From an uncultured Saprospiraceae bacterium (GTDB taxonomy: Bacteria > Bacteroidota > Bacteroidia > Chitinophagales > Saprospiraceae): DNA of 30,750 nt. Shown piece after piece: positions 1-7,286 of the stretch; position 1 is the stretch's first letter; every line of letters begins with the position of its first letter. A model generated the notes under the pieces. That model was not told where the DNA came from. It worked only from the letters and a program-made list of their open reading frames with translations, and searched no databases. A program made the position numbers and the translations under genes. The stretch covers positions 1 through 30,750 of the forward strand of contig CALCMV010000311.1 in the NCBI GenBank assembly GCA_937967535.1, written 5' to 3'.

Positions 1-900
1 GCGGTAGAGGTCTTCGGCATCGCGTCCGGCAGTTTTGGCGAGTTCTACATCTTCTTTGTAGGATTCGGGGCGTGGCGCAGGCAGGTCGTCCCAATAGCGA
101 TTCATCACCGTTTCATCATTTAGGCGGACTACGCGGCGGTGCGTTGGTTTGGCTGCGGTCAAATCTTCACTGCCTTGCATCCAGAAGGCGTATTCTTTTT
201 CTAATTGTGGTAAATATTTTTTAATCACATCCTCTCCCTTCTGCTCTGCCAATACATTGACCATGACAGAATAAAAAGGCGGTTGCGACCTTCCTGCGAA
301 ATAAGTACGATTTCCATTTGGTATAAAACCCAAATTATCAATGAGATAGGAGAAATTATCAACCATATTCTCAATCATATCTACACGTCCTGATTCTGCC
401 AATCCAAGCATCGTAAAATAGCTGTCCCAATAATAAATCTCCCCAAATCTACCGCCCGGTACGATATAGGGTTTGGGCAATGGAATCAATGAACTTCCTT
501 CCACTGCTTTGTCCGCTTCGCGTGTGAGGACATCCCACAAAACATTGATATGTTCTTTGGTAGTTCGATTGGGATTGCTTTCAAAGCCGCTTGAATATTG
601 TGTGGGTAGGTCGAAATTTTCATTCACGAAGGCTTTGAGCTTGAAATCATCGCTTGATTTTGCTTTTGCATATTTTTCCATGATTTGCTTGGGGGCAAAT
701 TTAGGGGTACAATCTACAAAGGTCTTAGAATCGGGAAATACGGCATTAAGTTGGACTGCTTCGAATAGGTCGCCGTAGATTTCGTTGGGTGGCGTGAAGC
801 GTTCAATGGTAGTTGTGGGTATATTTTTTTCTTGTGAAATATCTGATTTGCAAGACCAAATTAAAAAGGGTAGGAGAGCGAGTAGGTATTTGGATGACAT
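1..900 (-). CDS. treA: Trehalase (GH37), exported lipoprotein, 5' part only
   Basis: Trehalases hydrolyse alpha,alpha-trehalose to two glucose molecules. Reading leftward from the ATG at 898-900, 300 codons stay open to the window edge, so the 3' part is missing. The start MSSKYLLALLPFLIWSC looks like a lipoprotein signal with the modified cysteine at residue 17, which suggests an envelope location. Trehalase signature 1 is present at residues 148-162 (PGGRF, then YYWDSYF), and the family's substrate-binding segment with NGNRTYF and GRSQPP is at 195-208. From family knowledge, the catalytic Asp lies just after the last visible residues (GRDAEDLYR), and signature 2 and the catalytic Glu further on; all are outside the window. 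The identification is firm; the periplasmic or outer-membrane location is inferred from the signal. No second gene of a trehalose operon is visible. Confidence 0.93.
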   Translation of the reverse strand, partial: MSSKYLLALLPFLIWSCKSDISQEKNIPTTTIERFTPPNEIYGDLFEAVQLNAVFPDSKTFVDCTPKFAPKQIMEKYAKAKSSDDFKLKAFVNENFDLPTQYSSGFESNPNRTTKEHINVLWDVLTREADKAVEGSSLIPLPKPYIVPGGRFGEIYYWDSYFTMLGLAESGRVDMIENMVDNFSYLIDNLGFIPNGNRTYFAGRSQPPFYSVMVNVLAEQKGEDVIKKYLPQLEKEYAFWMQGSEDLTAAKPTHRRVVRLNDETVMNRYWDDLPAPRPESYKEDVELAKTAGRDAEDLYR

Positions 901-990
901 GATAAATTGATTTTATTTAAAATGTAAATTGACATGCGAAATTAGAATTTTTTATCAAAGAGAGCATTAAATTCTTCCTGCATTTTCAGG

Positions 991-1010
991 TAGTGTTCGA
1001 CTAATGTATG
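991..1010 (+). repeat. Solo left end of a MITE-like element
   Basis: TAGTGTTCGACTAATGTATG matches 18 of 20 bases of the left terminal inverted repeat of the element at 3937-4080. No matching right end is seen nearby, so this is a partial copy or a remnant. It lies directly left of the hsdR remnant. Confidence 0.55.
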
Positions 1011-1011
1011 A

Positions 1012-1242
1012 TTTCGTACCTTTGATTTCAAAAGAGTAATCAAATGTTTTGACTTATCAAAATTGAAAGTAATCATCAAGCGGACTTTGAGACAATTTGA
1101 TTATCCGCCGGATTTACAGAAATTAGCAACAGAAACGGTTTTGAAAAAATTTAAACATGCTCTAATGAAATTACAAATGGATAGCACAGAATACTCAAAT
1201 AAAGATAAAAATTTTGATAAAGAAATTTCTATAAAAATATAA
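1012..1242 (+). pseudogene. hsdR: Remnant of type I restriction enzyme R subunit (HsdR C-terminus)
   Basis: After a stop at 1009-1011 a short open frame runs to the stop at 1240-1242. Its middle part, from 1069, reads VIIKRTLRQFDYPPDLQ and then KLATETVL. This is the pattern of the extreme C-terminus of HsdR proteins (VKRxLxKYxYPPxxxxxAxxTVxxQ), as I know the family. The similarity stops at about 1143, where a terminal repeat shared with 17398-17418 begins; the following codons (KKFKHAL...) come from that repeat. No start codon, no motor or nuclease domain and no hsdM or hsdS are present. This is a gene fossil, not a functional gene. The assignment rests on about 30 residues. Confidence 0.55.
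1143..1163 (+). repeat. Solo terminal repeat (right-end orientation) of the GAGCATG element
   Basis: This 21-base sequence, ending in AAACATGCTCT, is identical to the right end of the complete element at 17255-17420. No left end in the matching orientation is seen between here and the trehalase gene; a weak resemblance at 962-977 was not convincing. It marks the point where the hsdR similarity breaks off. Confidence 0.6.
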
Positions 1243-1386
1243 AAATAATGCGGTTAGTATTTATTTAAACCAAATAAAAAATGGCATTTACTTGTATTGG
1301 CAAACGCATATATTGCATCGTGCATATGTTTTAACTCCAGTTAAACAAATGACATTCCTCTGACTTTCTACCTGAAATAAATTACC

Positions 1387-1394
1387 TACTTTTG
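1387..1394 (+). promoter_or_regulatory. Candidate -7 element upstream of the DUF4159 gene
   Basis: TACTTTTG fits the Bacteroidota -7 consensus TAnnTTTG. A weak -33 partner, TTTC at 1365-1368, lies 18 bases upstream, slightly closer than usual. Transcription would start near 1400, about 110 bases before the ATG at 1510. Candidate only. Confidence 0.3.
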
Positions 1395-1427
1395 GGCGTT
1401 CAAATGATAAAATAGACACCCAAAAGT

Positions 1428-1500
1428 GTCAAATTCCAAGTACCAAGTTCCAAATAACAAAAAAGAGACTTGGAATTTGTGTTTTGGAATTTGGAATTTC
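1428..1500. repeat. Intergenic word repeat: TTCCAAGT/ACTTGGAA inverted arrays
   Basis: The left half repeats AATTCCAAGTACCAAGTTCC and the right half repeats its complement (GACTTGGAATTTG, TTGGAATTTGGAATTT). Together they can form a long imperfect hairpin just before the DUF4159 start. The plus-strand translation of this stretch (SNSKYQVPNNKK...) has low complexity and looks non-coding. Confidence 0.6.
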
Positions 1501-1509
1501 ATCAGGGTT

Positions 1510-2127
1510 ATGGAAAAGTTTTTTTTCACCCGTTTACAATATCGCTCCGGTGATTGGAATACGGACCAACGAATGCCTTCCAATATTCTCAATTCCTTGG
1601 TAGAATACACGACCATTCCTGTGGATACGCAGGAGCGTGTAGTGGCATTGAGCAGCGACGAGATTTTTGATTGTCCGTTTTGTTATATTAGCGGACACAA
1701 GTTGGTGGAGTTTGACGATAAAGAACGTGCAAACTTTGAAGAGTACGTCAAAAACGGCGGCTTTGTATTCGCAGACGACTGCAACCACGACATCGACGGC
1801 TTATTTGCCAAATCCTTTGAACAACAAATGGCGACAATTTTTGGTGCAGATGCGCTGAAAAAAATACCAAATGACCACGAGTTGTACAGCAGTTTTTTTG
1901 AATTTGAGGACGGACCACCCACCACATCCTATGAATTGAACGGCTGGGGCGACGACCTTGTACATGATTACCTGAAAGCCATCGAAATCAAGGGAAGAAT
2001 CGGCGTTTTGTACAGCAATAAAGATTACGGTTGCGAATGGGATTATGAGTTTAAAAACAAACGTTGGCTTGCAAAAGATAATACTCAATTTGCTATAAAT
2101 ATCATTGTGTATGCAATGACGGCTTAG
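1510..2127 (+). CDS. DUF4159 domain protein
   Basis: This 205-residue soluble protein matches the DUF4159 pattern. It starts with an aromatic-rich FFFTRLQYRSGDWN, has a central CYISGHKLVEF, and then the hallmark GGFVFADDCNHDIDGLFAKS at about residues 82-101, followed by a late PNDHELY. DUF4159 proteins have no established biochemical function; they occur in Bacteroidota and other phyla, often beside MoxR ATPases, and here a MoxR gene follows 0.8 kb downstream in the same direction. I place the start at 1510. The frame stays open upstream to an ATG at 1426, but those 28 codons lie in an inverted word repeat and look like non-coding translation. There is no signal peptide from the 1510 start. 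Family call is good; function is unknown. Confidence 0.8.
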   Translation: MEKFFFTRLQYRSGDWNTDQRMPSNILNSLVEYTTIPVDTQERVVALSSDEIFDCPFCYISGHKLVEFDDKERANFEEYVKNGGFVFADDCNHDIDGLFAKSFEQQMATIFGADALKKIPNDHELYSSFFEFEDGPPTTSYELNGWGDDLVHDYLKAIEIKGRIGVLYSNKDYGCEWDYEFKNKRWLAKDNTQFAINIIVYAMTA

Positions 2128-2248
2128 GCACTATGAAAAGATACCTCATCATAATAGCTGCGGCAACTGAAAAACAAGAATAGAAGATTTACACATTGAA
2201 ATAAGACCTCGTATTTTTAAAACATTATTTACACAAAACACCTACGCT

Positions 2249-2857
2249 ATGATTGACGTAAAATTTGTTACCACAATCAATGAAACCAACAACCAGAGTA
2301 CACAAAAACAAGTCTTTCTCGACGAGCTCAATTCTGCACAAGTACTCAACATGATTACGCGCCGTACTGCCGATGAATACGAAGATTTCAGAGGCGGTTT
2401 TGCGATTAATCATAATGAAAAACCCTGGAATGTACCCCGCCGAAAAAAGGACACAAAGTATCTTTATGATGACTTACAGAGTACTGCCCAATGGTTGACA
2501 GCACTCTCAGAAGTTATTGATTATGAAGAACGTGCAACTTCATTTTCTTGGTTGGATAACGATGCGACCCACCTCGAAATAGACCGCAAAAACCGCCTTA
2601 TTATCGAACACAAATCGAATAACAACAAACTTCGCTGCCTCAAAGTAGATGCTAAGGAGTTTGTCACCAAAGTCATTCAATCCAGCAAAAGACTCAACAA
2701 ATTCATTCGCGATTTAGATAGCCGAATTTGTATCAAAACGGCTGAATCCCCTCTACACCCCGTCTCCAAGCGGCTGCTCGAAGTCCAAGAAAAACTCCAA
2801 CACCTCAATCTCTCCGACAAGATAAAGCAACTCGAAAAATCTGCACGAAAATTGTGA
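2249..2857 (+). CDS. Unrecognised conserved-looking protein between DUF4159 and MoxR
   Basis: I do not recognise this 202-residue protein. It is charged and soluble, with no signal peptide or membrane segment. The first third contains LDELNSAQVLNMITRRTADEY, the middle contains SFSWLDNDATHLEI followed by RKNRLIIEHKSNNNKLRC, which looks like beta strands, and the last 40 residues (SKRLLEVQEKLQHLNLSDKIKQ) look helical and may form a coiled coil. It lies 121 bases after the DUF4159 gene and 104 bases before MoxR, all on the same strand, so a shared role is plausible but not shown. Codon use resembles its neighbours. The coding call rests on length, composition and position. Confidence 0.7.
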   Translation: MIDVKFVTTINETNNQSTQKQVFLDELNSAQVLNMITRRTADEYEDFRGGFAINHNEKPWNVPRRKKDTKYLYDDLQSTAQWLTALSEVIDYEERATSFSWLDNDATHLEIDRKNRLIIEHKSNNNKLRCLKVDAKEFVTKVIQSSKRLNKFIRDLDSRICIKTAESPLHPVSKRLLEVQEKLQHLNLSDKIKQLEKSARKL

Positions 2858-2961
2858 TTCGTTTATTCGTGATTCGTTTATCCGTTAATTTGTTTATTCG
2901 TAGATTCGTGTGAAAATAACGAATAAACGAGTACACGAATAACGAATAAACGAGTCAACGA
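2858..2961. repeat. Intergenic word repeat: GTTTATTCGT/ACGAATAAAC inverted arrays
   Basis: The whole 104-base gap before moxR is built from about three copies of a word like GATTCGTTTATTCG, followed by about four copies of the complementary word ACGAATAAACGAG. The two halves are complementary and could form a long hairpin in RNA. The moxR start codon abuts the last copy. Confidence 0.7.
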
Positions 2962-3930
2962 ATGAACGATACACAAGCACTACTCACCAAATTACAAGAA
3001 CTCAAAACTGAGATACGCAAGGTTATCATTGGTCAGGAGGAAGTGATTGACCAATTGCTTGTCGCGTTTATAGCGGGTGGGCATGCCCTGCTCGAAGGTG
3101 TACCCGGACTTGCCAAGACCCTCATGGTCAGCACTTTGGCACAAGCTACCGACTTGACTTTCAAACGTATCCAATTCACGCCCGACCTCATGCCCACCGA
3201 CATCATTGGCACAGAAATTTTGCAAGAAAATGCCGATGGACAGCGTAGTTTTCGATTCAATAAAGGACCTGTTTTTGCGAATATTGTCTTAGCAGACGAA
3301 ATCAACCGCACACCACCCAAGACCCAAGCCGCCCTACTCGAAGCCATGCAAGAACGCGCCGTCAGTTATGCAGGTACGACCTATCCGCTTGATGCGCCTT
3401 TTTTTATTTTAGCTACACAAAATCCTATCGAACAAGCCGGAACTTTCCCATTGCCCGAAGCGCAAACAGACCGTTTTATGCTGTTTGTAAAAATTAATTA
3501 TCCGAATGAAAATGAGGAAAAAGATATTTTGAAAAATACAACAAATAATAGCACACAAAAAGTAAATCCCGTCATTCATGCAAATGAAATTAAGCAACTC
3601 AACCGCCTCGTCCGCGATGTCCATTTAAATGATGATACCTTGGATTGGGTCAACCGTCTTATACGCAATACACGCCCACAATCTACTGATATTGAGCAGA
3701 TTAAAACAAATGTACAATGGGGCGCAGGACCTCGCGCCGGACAAAGTATCATCCTTGCTGCCAAAGCCTATGCCTTACTGAATGGTCGTTATGCCGTCAC
3801 GCATGATGATCTGCGTGCTATGATTTATCCGACTTTAAGGCATCGTATTTTGCTCAATTTTAAAGCAGAAGCCGAGGGCATCAATACGGATGATATCGTT
3901 AGTATTTTATTGGAAAAAACAGAATTATAA
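2962..3930 (+). CDS. moxR: MoxR-family AAA+ ATPase
   Basis: MoxR ATPases are AAA+ chaperone-like proteins that usually act with von Willebrand A-domain partners in maturing protein complexes or in stress responses. The 322-residue protein has normal family length and all landmarks: Walker A GVPGLAKT at 46-53, Walker B with IVLADEINR at about 108-116, sensor 1 ATQNP at 151-155, arginine finger in QTDRF (R171), and sensor 2 GAGPRAGQ at about 254-261. It should therefore be an active ATPase. The usual neighbours DUF58 and BatA/BatB (VWA proteins) do not follow; the next gene is an NYN protein after a 185-base gap. Upstream are the unknown protein and DUF4159. The start is the first ATG after the repeat-filled gap and gives the standard family N-terminus. 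Confidence 0.95.
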   Translation: MNDTQALLTKLQELKTEIRKVIIGQEEVIDQLLVAFIAGGHALLEGVPGLAKTLMVSTLAQATDLTFKRIQFTPDLMPTDIIGTEILQENADGQRSFRFNKGPVFANIVLADEINRTPPKTQAALLEAMQERAVSYAGTTYPLDAPFFILATQNPIEQAGTFPLPEAQTDRFMLFVKINYPNENEEKDILKNTTNNSTQKVNPVIHANEIKQLNRLVRDVHLNDDTLDWVNRLIRNTRPQSTDIEQIKTNVQWGAGPRAGQSIILAAKAYALLNGRYAVTHDDLRAMIYPTLRHRILLNFKAEAEGINTDDIVSILLEKTEL

Positions 3931-3936
3931 AATCGC

Positions 3937-4080
3937 TAGTGTTCGATTAAAGTATGTTTAATACAAAACGAGAGTTGCAAGGCGAATTTCTTCATTGAAA
4001 GTGAGTATTTTGGTCATCAAATATCCGCATTTTACAAAAATATTCGCCTTGCAACTATTCCATAATTTACTCGAACAGTA
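3937..4080. repeat. MITE-like inverted-repeat element, copy A
   Basis: A 144-base non-coding element between moxR and the NYN gene. The outer ends are imperfect 20-base inverted repeats: left TAGTGTTCGATTAAAGTATG at 3937-3956, and the right end at 4061-4080, whose complement matches it at 17 of 20 bases. Inside is a perfect 15-base inverted repeat, AGTTGCAAGGCGAAT at 3973-3987 and its complement at 4042-4056. The inner repeat and the word TCAAATATCC recur at 8591-8673. There is no room for a transposase, so any movement would need one supplied in trans. Confidence 0.6.
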
Positions 4081-4115
4081 CCTAAAATTGACTCATTCAA
4101 AATTAAACATTAAGT

Positions 4116-4871
4116 ATGAATAGCAACTTCGCTGTCCTCATTGATGCTGATAATATTGCCGCCAAACACATCAAAGAAATGATGGAAGAAATCAACAAAT
4201 ACGGCAATCCGACCATCAAACGCATCTATGGCGACTGGACACGCCCCAACCTCGCAAGTTGGAAAAATATACTACTCGAAAACGCCATCACGCCCATACA
4301 ACAATACGCCTATACGATGGGCAAAAACGCCACTGATTCTGCCATGATTATTGACGCGATGGACATCTTGTATTCCGGCAAAGTCGGTGGTTTTTGTATC
4401 GTATCGAGCGATAGCGATTTTACGCGCCTCGCTACGCGGCTGCGTGAGGCAGGCATGCAAGTCATCGGTATCGGCGAAAAGAAAACGCCCAATCCATTCA
4501 TCGTAGCTTGCGATAAATTTATCTACATCGAAATCCTCAAAAAAGAAGCAGACAAAATCTCTACTACCGAAAAAGACAGCAGCAAAACGACTGTTGACAA
4601 AATCACACCTAAAGTAATTCGGCTTATTCGTTCCACTATATCCGATGTATCGGGCGACGATGGTTGGGCATTTTTGGGCGATGTGGGCAGTCTTTTACAG
4701 AAAAAACAACCTAATTTTGACTCGCGTAATTATGGTTTTGAAAAACTCACCCCACTCATCAAATCCATTGGCGAGTTTGTCATAGAACAACGCGATAGCT
4801 CCAAAAGCCGACACAAACTCATCTTCGTCCGCAATAAAATAAAACGCAAACCCCGTACTAAAAAGAAGTGA
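4116..4871 (+). CDS. NYN-domain protein with C-terminal OST-HTH/LOTUS-like domain
   Basis: NYN domains are PIN-like folds, often ribonucleases, that coordinate a metal through acidic residues. The N-terminal part (about 1-140) shows the expected set: LIDADNI (D10, D12), NATDSAM (D74) and SSDSDF (D99, D101), and it ends with FIVACDKFIYIE. A charged linker (about 143-163) leads to a second domain (about 164-238) with WAFLGDVGSLLQ and YGFEKLTPLIKS, which fits the OST-HTH/LOTUS winged-helix type thought to bind RNA. The last residues (KIKRKPRTKKK) are strongly basic. The NYN plus LOTUS arrangement is a known bacterial architecture (LabA/DUF88 type). Nuclease activity and target are not shown by the sequence. 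The gene has a 185-base gap upstream and probably its own promoter. Confidence 0.9.
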   Translation: MNSNFAVLIDADNIAAKHIKEMMEEINKYGNPTIKRIYGDWTRPNLASWKNILLENAITPIQQYAYTMGKNATDSAMIIDAMDILYSGKVGGFCIVSSDSDFTRLATRLREAGMQVIGIGEKKTPNPFIVACDKFIYIEILKKEADKISTTEKDSSKTTVDKITPKVIRLIRSTISDVSGDDGWAFLGDVGSLLQKKQPNFDSRNYGFEKLTPLIKSIGEFVIEQRDSSKSRHKLIFVRNKIKRKPRTKKK

Positions 4872-4883
4872 TTTGTTTGGGTG

Positions 4884-5030
4884 TGAATTTTGAATGAATG
4901 AATGAATGAATGAATTTTGAATGAATAATTAACATGCGATAATTCAGAAACATTAGTATATTTTAGCATTATTTCATTAGAAAAATTCACTCATTCAAAA
5001 TTCACTCATTCATTCATTCATTTTTCACCA
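4884..5030. repeat. Intergenic word repeat: GAATGAAT/ATTCATTC inverted arrays
   Basis: Positions 4884-4924 consist of GAATTTTGAATGA and (GAAT)n. After about 58 bases of AT-rich sequence the complement follows at 4983-5030 (AATTCACTCATTCAAAATTC, then (ATTC)n). The arms can pair over about 40 bases. It lies between the NYN and glycosyltransferase genes. Confidence 0.7.
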
Positions 5031-5125
5031 AATTTGTGCAAGATTTCACGATTTAAATACTAATATCCAAGGTCTAGTTAATTCCCATGAATAAATTATA
5101 CGATTTAAGCCAACTATTATAATCC

Positions 5126-6601
5126 ATGCTACAATCCAAAGACAAATATGATTTTCTACTGCTCTTTTTGAGCCTCTCGCTCGTCTCATTGACGATAGGT
5201 TTCGGCTTGTTTATTCATCAAAATGATTTTGCGGAATTGTTGTTTTTCTATGGTTTTTTCTTTGTCGTGTATGCGGTCATTTGTCGCTATGTAGAAAGCA
5301 ATCGGACGGTTTATTTCTTGTTGGCTTTGGCTTTGTTTTTACGTTTATTATTGGTTTTTGTGATGCCCAATCTGTCGGATGATATTTACCGATTTGTATG
5401 GGATGGGCGACTGATTATCAACGGTATAAGTCCATTCGCCGAATTGCCGACGCATTATATCGAAAACAAGCTCAATCTGAGGGGCATTGACCAAAATTTG
5501 TACAATCATCTCAATTCGCCGGAGTATTTCACCGTCTATCCGCCTGTGCCGCAGAGTGTATTTGCTTGGGCAGGTTTTATTTTTCCAAAAAATATTTGGG
5601 GCAGTATGCTTGTGATGAAATCGGTCTTGCTCTTATTCGAGGCAGGTACATTTTTTTTATTGCTAAAATTATTAAAACATTATTCATTGCCACAAAAAAA
5701 CGCCCTTCTCTATGCACTCAATCCACTCGTTATTTGGGATACATTTGCCAATGTACACTTCGAAATTGCTATGGTATTTTTTGTATTGCTGGCTTTGTGG
5801 TTTTTAGTTCAATTTAAATGGATAAACTCGGCTATTGCCATGTCATTTGCGGTGCTTTCCAAATTAATTCCTTTAATCTTATTGCCTTTTTTAATCAGAA
5901 AATTAGGCTGGAAAAAAGCCATTATTTACTTCCTGATAGTTGGTACAACGGTCATTTTGTGTTTCCTTCCCTTTTTCAATTTAAATACTATAAAAAACCT
6001 CGCGGGAAGTTTGGATTTATATTTTCAGCGATTCGAATACAATGCAAGTGTCTATTACGCCATGCGTTATATCGGACAAAAAATCTCTGGATATAATCTC
6101 ATTTATGCCCTAGGTCCTATCTTGGCTTTTATAACGGCAGCGAGTATATTTGGCATGGCTTTTTCGAGAAAGAAAACTAAGGTACATCTCCCGAACACTT
6201 CCAAAAAGGAAGACGAACATAATAAGACGTTTTTTGAAAAGCAAAAAATCTCCTTCTTTGAAGCGGCTTTGGGGGAGGCATACGCAAAACTCCCCGTCCA
6301 ATGGCTTTTCGCCATGACCATTTTCTTATTGCTGGCTACTACGGTGCATCCTTGGTATTTGACTTTGATAATTGCCTTGTGTGTGCTGACACGATTTCGG
6401 TATCCGATATTGTGGTCGGGCTTGATAGTGATGACTTATGTAAATTATAGTTATGCCGAATTTTCCGAAAATTTATGGATAGTCGCAGTAGAATATCTCC
6501 TTTTATTTGCTTTTATTTGGTGGGAAATGTTTCGGGGTTTTGGCTTGCGAGTCCACAAATCAAAATTTAAACATGCTCTTACACAATCCCCTAATTTTTA
6601 G
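5126..6601 (+). CDS. Polytopic membrane glycosyltransferase, GT87/GT-C-like
   Basis: A 491-residue protein with about ten or more hydrophobic segments. After the second or third segment it has LSDDIYRFVWDGRLI (83-97) followed by NGISPF, the first-loop pattern of GT-C enzymes of the GT87/mannosyltransferase group, with D85/D86 as the likely catalytic acids. KLIPLILLPFLIRK in the middle also fits that group. Such enzymes transfer a sugar from a polyprenyl-phosphate donor on the outer face of the inner membrane; donor and acceptor cannot be read from the sequence. A charged loop of about 50 residues (SRKKTKVHL...AYAKLPVQ) separates the last segments. The C-terminus (SKFKHALTQSPNF) is encoded by a copy of a mobile-element end at 6562-6580, so the original tail may have been lost or replaced. 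I see no functional link to its neighbours. Confidence 0.8.
   Translation: MLQSKDKYDFLLLFLSLSLVSLTIGFGLFIHQNDFAELLFFYGFFFVVYAVICRYVESNRTVYFLLALALFLRLLLVFVMPNLSDDIYRFVWDGRLIINGISPFAELPTHYIENKLNLRGIDQNLYNHLNSPEYFTVYPPVPQSVFAWAGFIFPKNIWGSMLVMKSVLLLFEAGTFFLLLKLLKHYSLPQKNALLYALNPLVIWDTFANVHFEIAMVFFVLLALWFLVQFKWINSAIAMSFAVLSKLIPLILLPFLIRKLGWKKAIIYFLIVGTTVILCFLPFFNLNTIKNLAGSLDLYFQRFEYNASVYYAMRYIGQKISGYNLIYALGPILAFITAASIFGMAFSRKKTKVHLPNTSKKEDEHNKTFFEKQKISFFEAALGEAYAKLPVQWLFAMTIFLLLATTVHPWYLTLIIALCVLTRFRYPILWSGLIVMTYVNYSYAEFSENLWIVAVEYLLLFAFIWWEMFRGFGLRVHKSKFKHALTQSPNF
6562..6580 (+). repeat. Solo terminal repeat of the GAGCATG element inside a gene end
   Basis: AAAATTTAAACATGCTCTT matches the right end of the element at 17255-17420 and is followed by A, giving the same flanking TTA. 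It overlaps the last codons of the glycosyltransferase gene. No left end is seen within the gene. Confidence 0.55.
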
Positions 6602-6800
6602 TCGTCAGAAATACATTTTACTATTTAGCTCACAACAGTCTCTTTCAAATTTGTGTTGATAAAACCGTAGTGCAAAACTTATGGTTTTGCTATATCATTC
6701 AAGTCGTGGAAAACTTGAAAAATTCTAATTATAACGGATTGCGTTGGTAATATAATTTAAATTGGAAGATAAACCCTGTCATTCGTCGGGGCAAGCCTAA

Positions 6801-6829
6801 GTCGTTGGACATTTTCAAAATCTAACGAT
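6801..6829. repeat. Palindromic repeat unit 1 (GGACATTTTCAAAAT type)
   Basis: GTCGTTGGACATTTTCAAAA followed by TCTAACGAT forms an imperfect palindrome and is a diverged relative of units 2 and 3. It and unit 2 are each preceded by GTCGGGG (6785-6791 and 6842-6848), so the two look like diverged tandem copies about 55 bases apart. Confidence 0.5.
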
Positions 6830-6854
6830 AGCCCATAAGTTGTCGGGGAGTTTA

Positions 6855-6885
6855 CTCGACGGACATTTTCAAAATGTCAGGCGAG
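6855..6885. repeat. Palindromic repeat unit 2
   Basis: A 31-base imperfect palindrome with core GGACATTTTCAAAATGTC between CTCGAC and GCGAG. It matches the complement of unit 3 (7072-7102) at 29 of 31 bases, so units 2 and 3 bracket 186 bases of AT-rich DNA as a large inverted repeat. Confidence 0.6.
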
Positions 6886-7071
6886 ATACATTTGTGTTTT
6901 AATTTAAAAATTAACTAATTACAAAATTTATTTTTAATAATAAGAAAAATATTTTACAAGAAAAATTCACACACAACAAAGAAATATGTGTTAATTAATT
7001 TAAATTATTTTATAAATATTTTTATTTAAATTTTATAATAAACTAATTTTCAGTAAAATAAAAAAAGTCTT

Positions 7072-7102
7072 GTCGCCTGACATTTTGAAAATGTCCGACG
7101 AG
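7072..7102. repeat. Palindromic repeat unit 3, inverted relative to unit 2
   Basis: The complement of unit 2 with two differences. It ends just before the ATG at 7116, which supports the view that the reading frame upstream of 7287 is not coding. Confidence 0.6.
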
Positions 7103-7286
7103 TAAGGTTCGCAAAATGCTAAAAATCAGCATATTAAATGCTATCATGTTTTTACCAACGCAAAACTTTACAATCAGGAAAATTCTAAGAACGCAACTTG
7201 AGCATACTTCTTCGGGGCGAGAATTGGACAGCCTAAGAGAAGAAGTGTATATTAAAAAATTTAAAATTCTTTTTATAAAATTAGTC

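Larger units (their letters stand above)
6602..7286. other. 685-base gap, AT-rich with palindromic repeats
   Basis: No convincing gene lies between the glycosyltransferase and the DUF547 lipoprotein. The frame of the latter is open back to an ATG at 7116, but those 57 extra codons precede a perfect lipoprotein signal and begin next to a palindrome, so I treat them as non-coding. The gap holds three related palindromes (6801-7102). Positions 6886-7071 are extremely AT-rich and otherwise featureless. Confidence 0.6.

Noticed and set aside
473..778. Plus-strand open frame of 101 codons.
   Set aside because: It is the shadow of the trehalase gene, whose minus-strand frame carries the family signature.
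1426..1509. Extended start for the DUF4159 protein at 1426.
   Set aside because: The added 28 codons lie in an inverted word repeat, and the DUF4159 family pattern begins right after the ATG at 1510.
2133..2183. Tiny open frame MKRYLIIIAAATEKQE after the DUF4159 gene.
   Set aside because: Sixteen codons only; it resembles the start of a signal peptide but nothing follows. It could be a gene remnant, but this cannot be supported.
7116..7286. Extended start for the DUF547 lipoprotein at 7116.
   Set aside because: The ATG at 7287 gives a textbook lipoprotein signal with LVAC; an extra 57 charged residues ahead of it would bury the signal.
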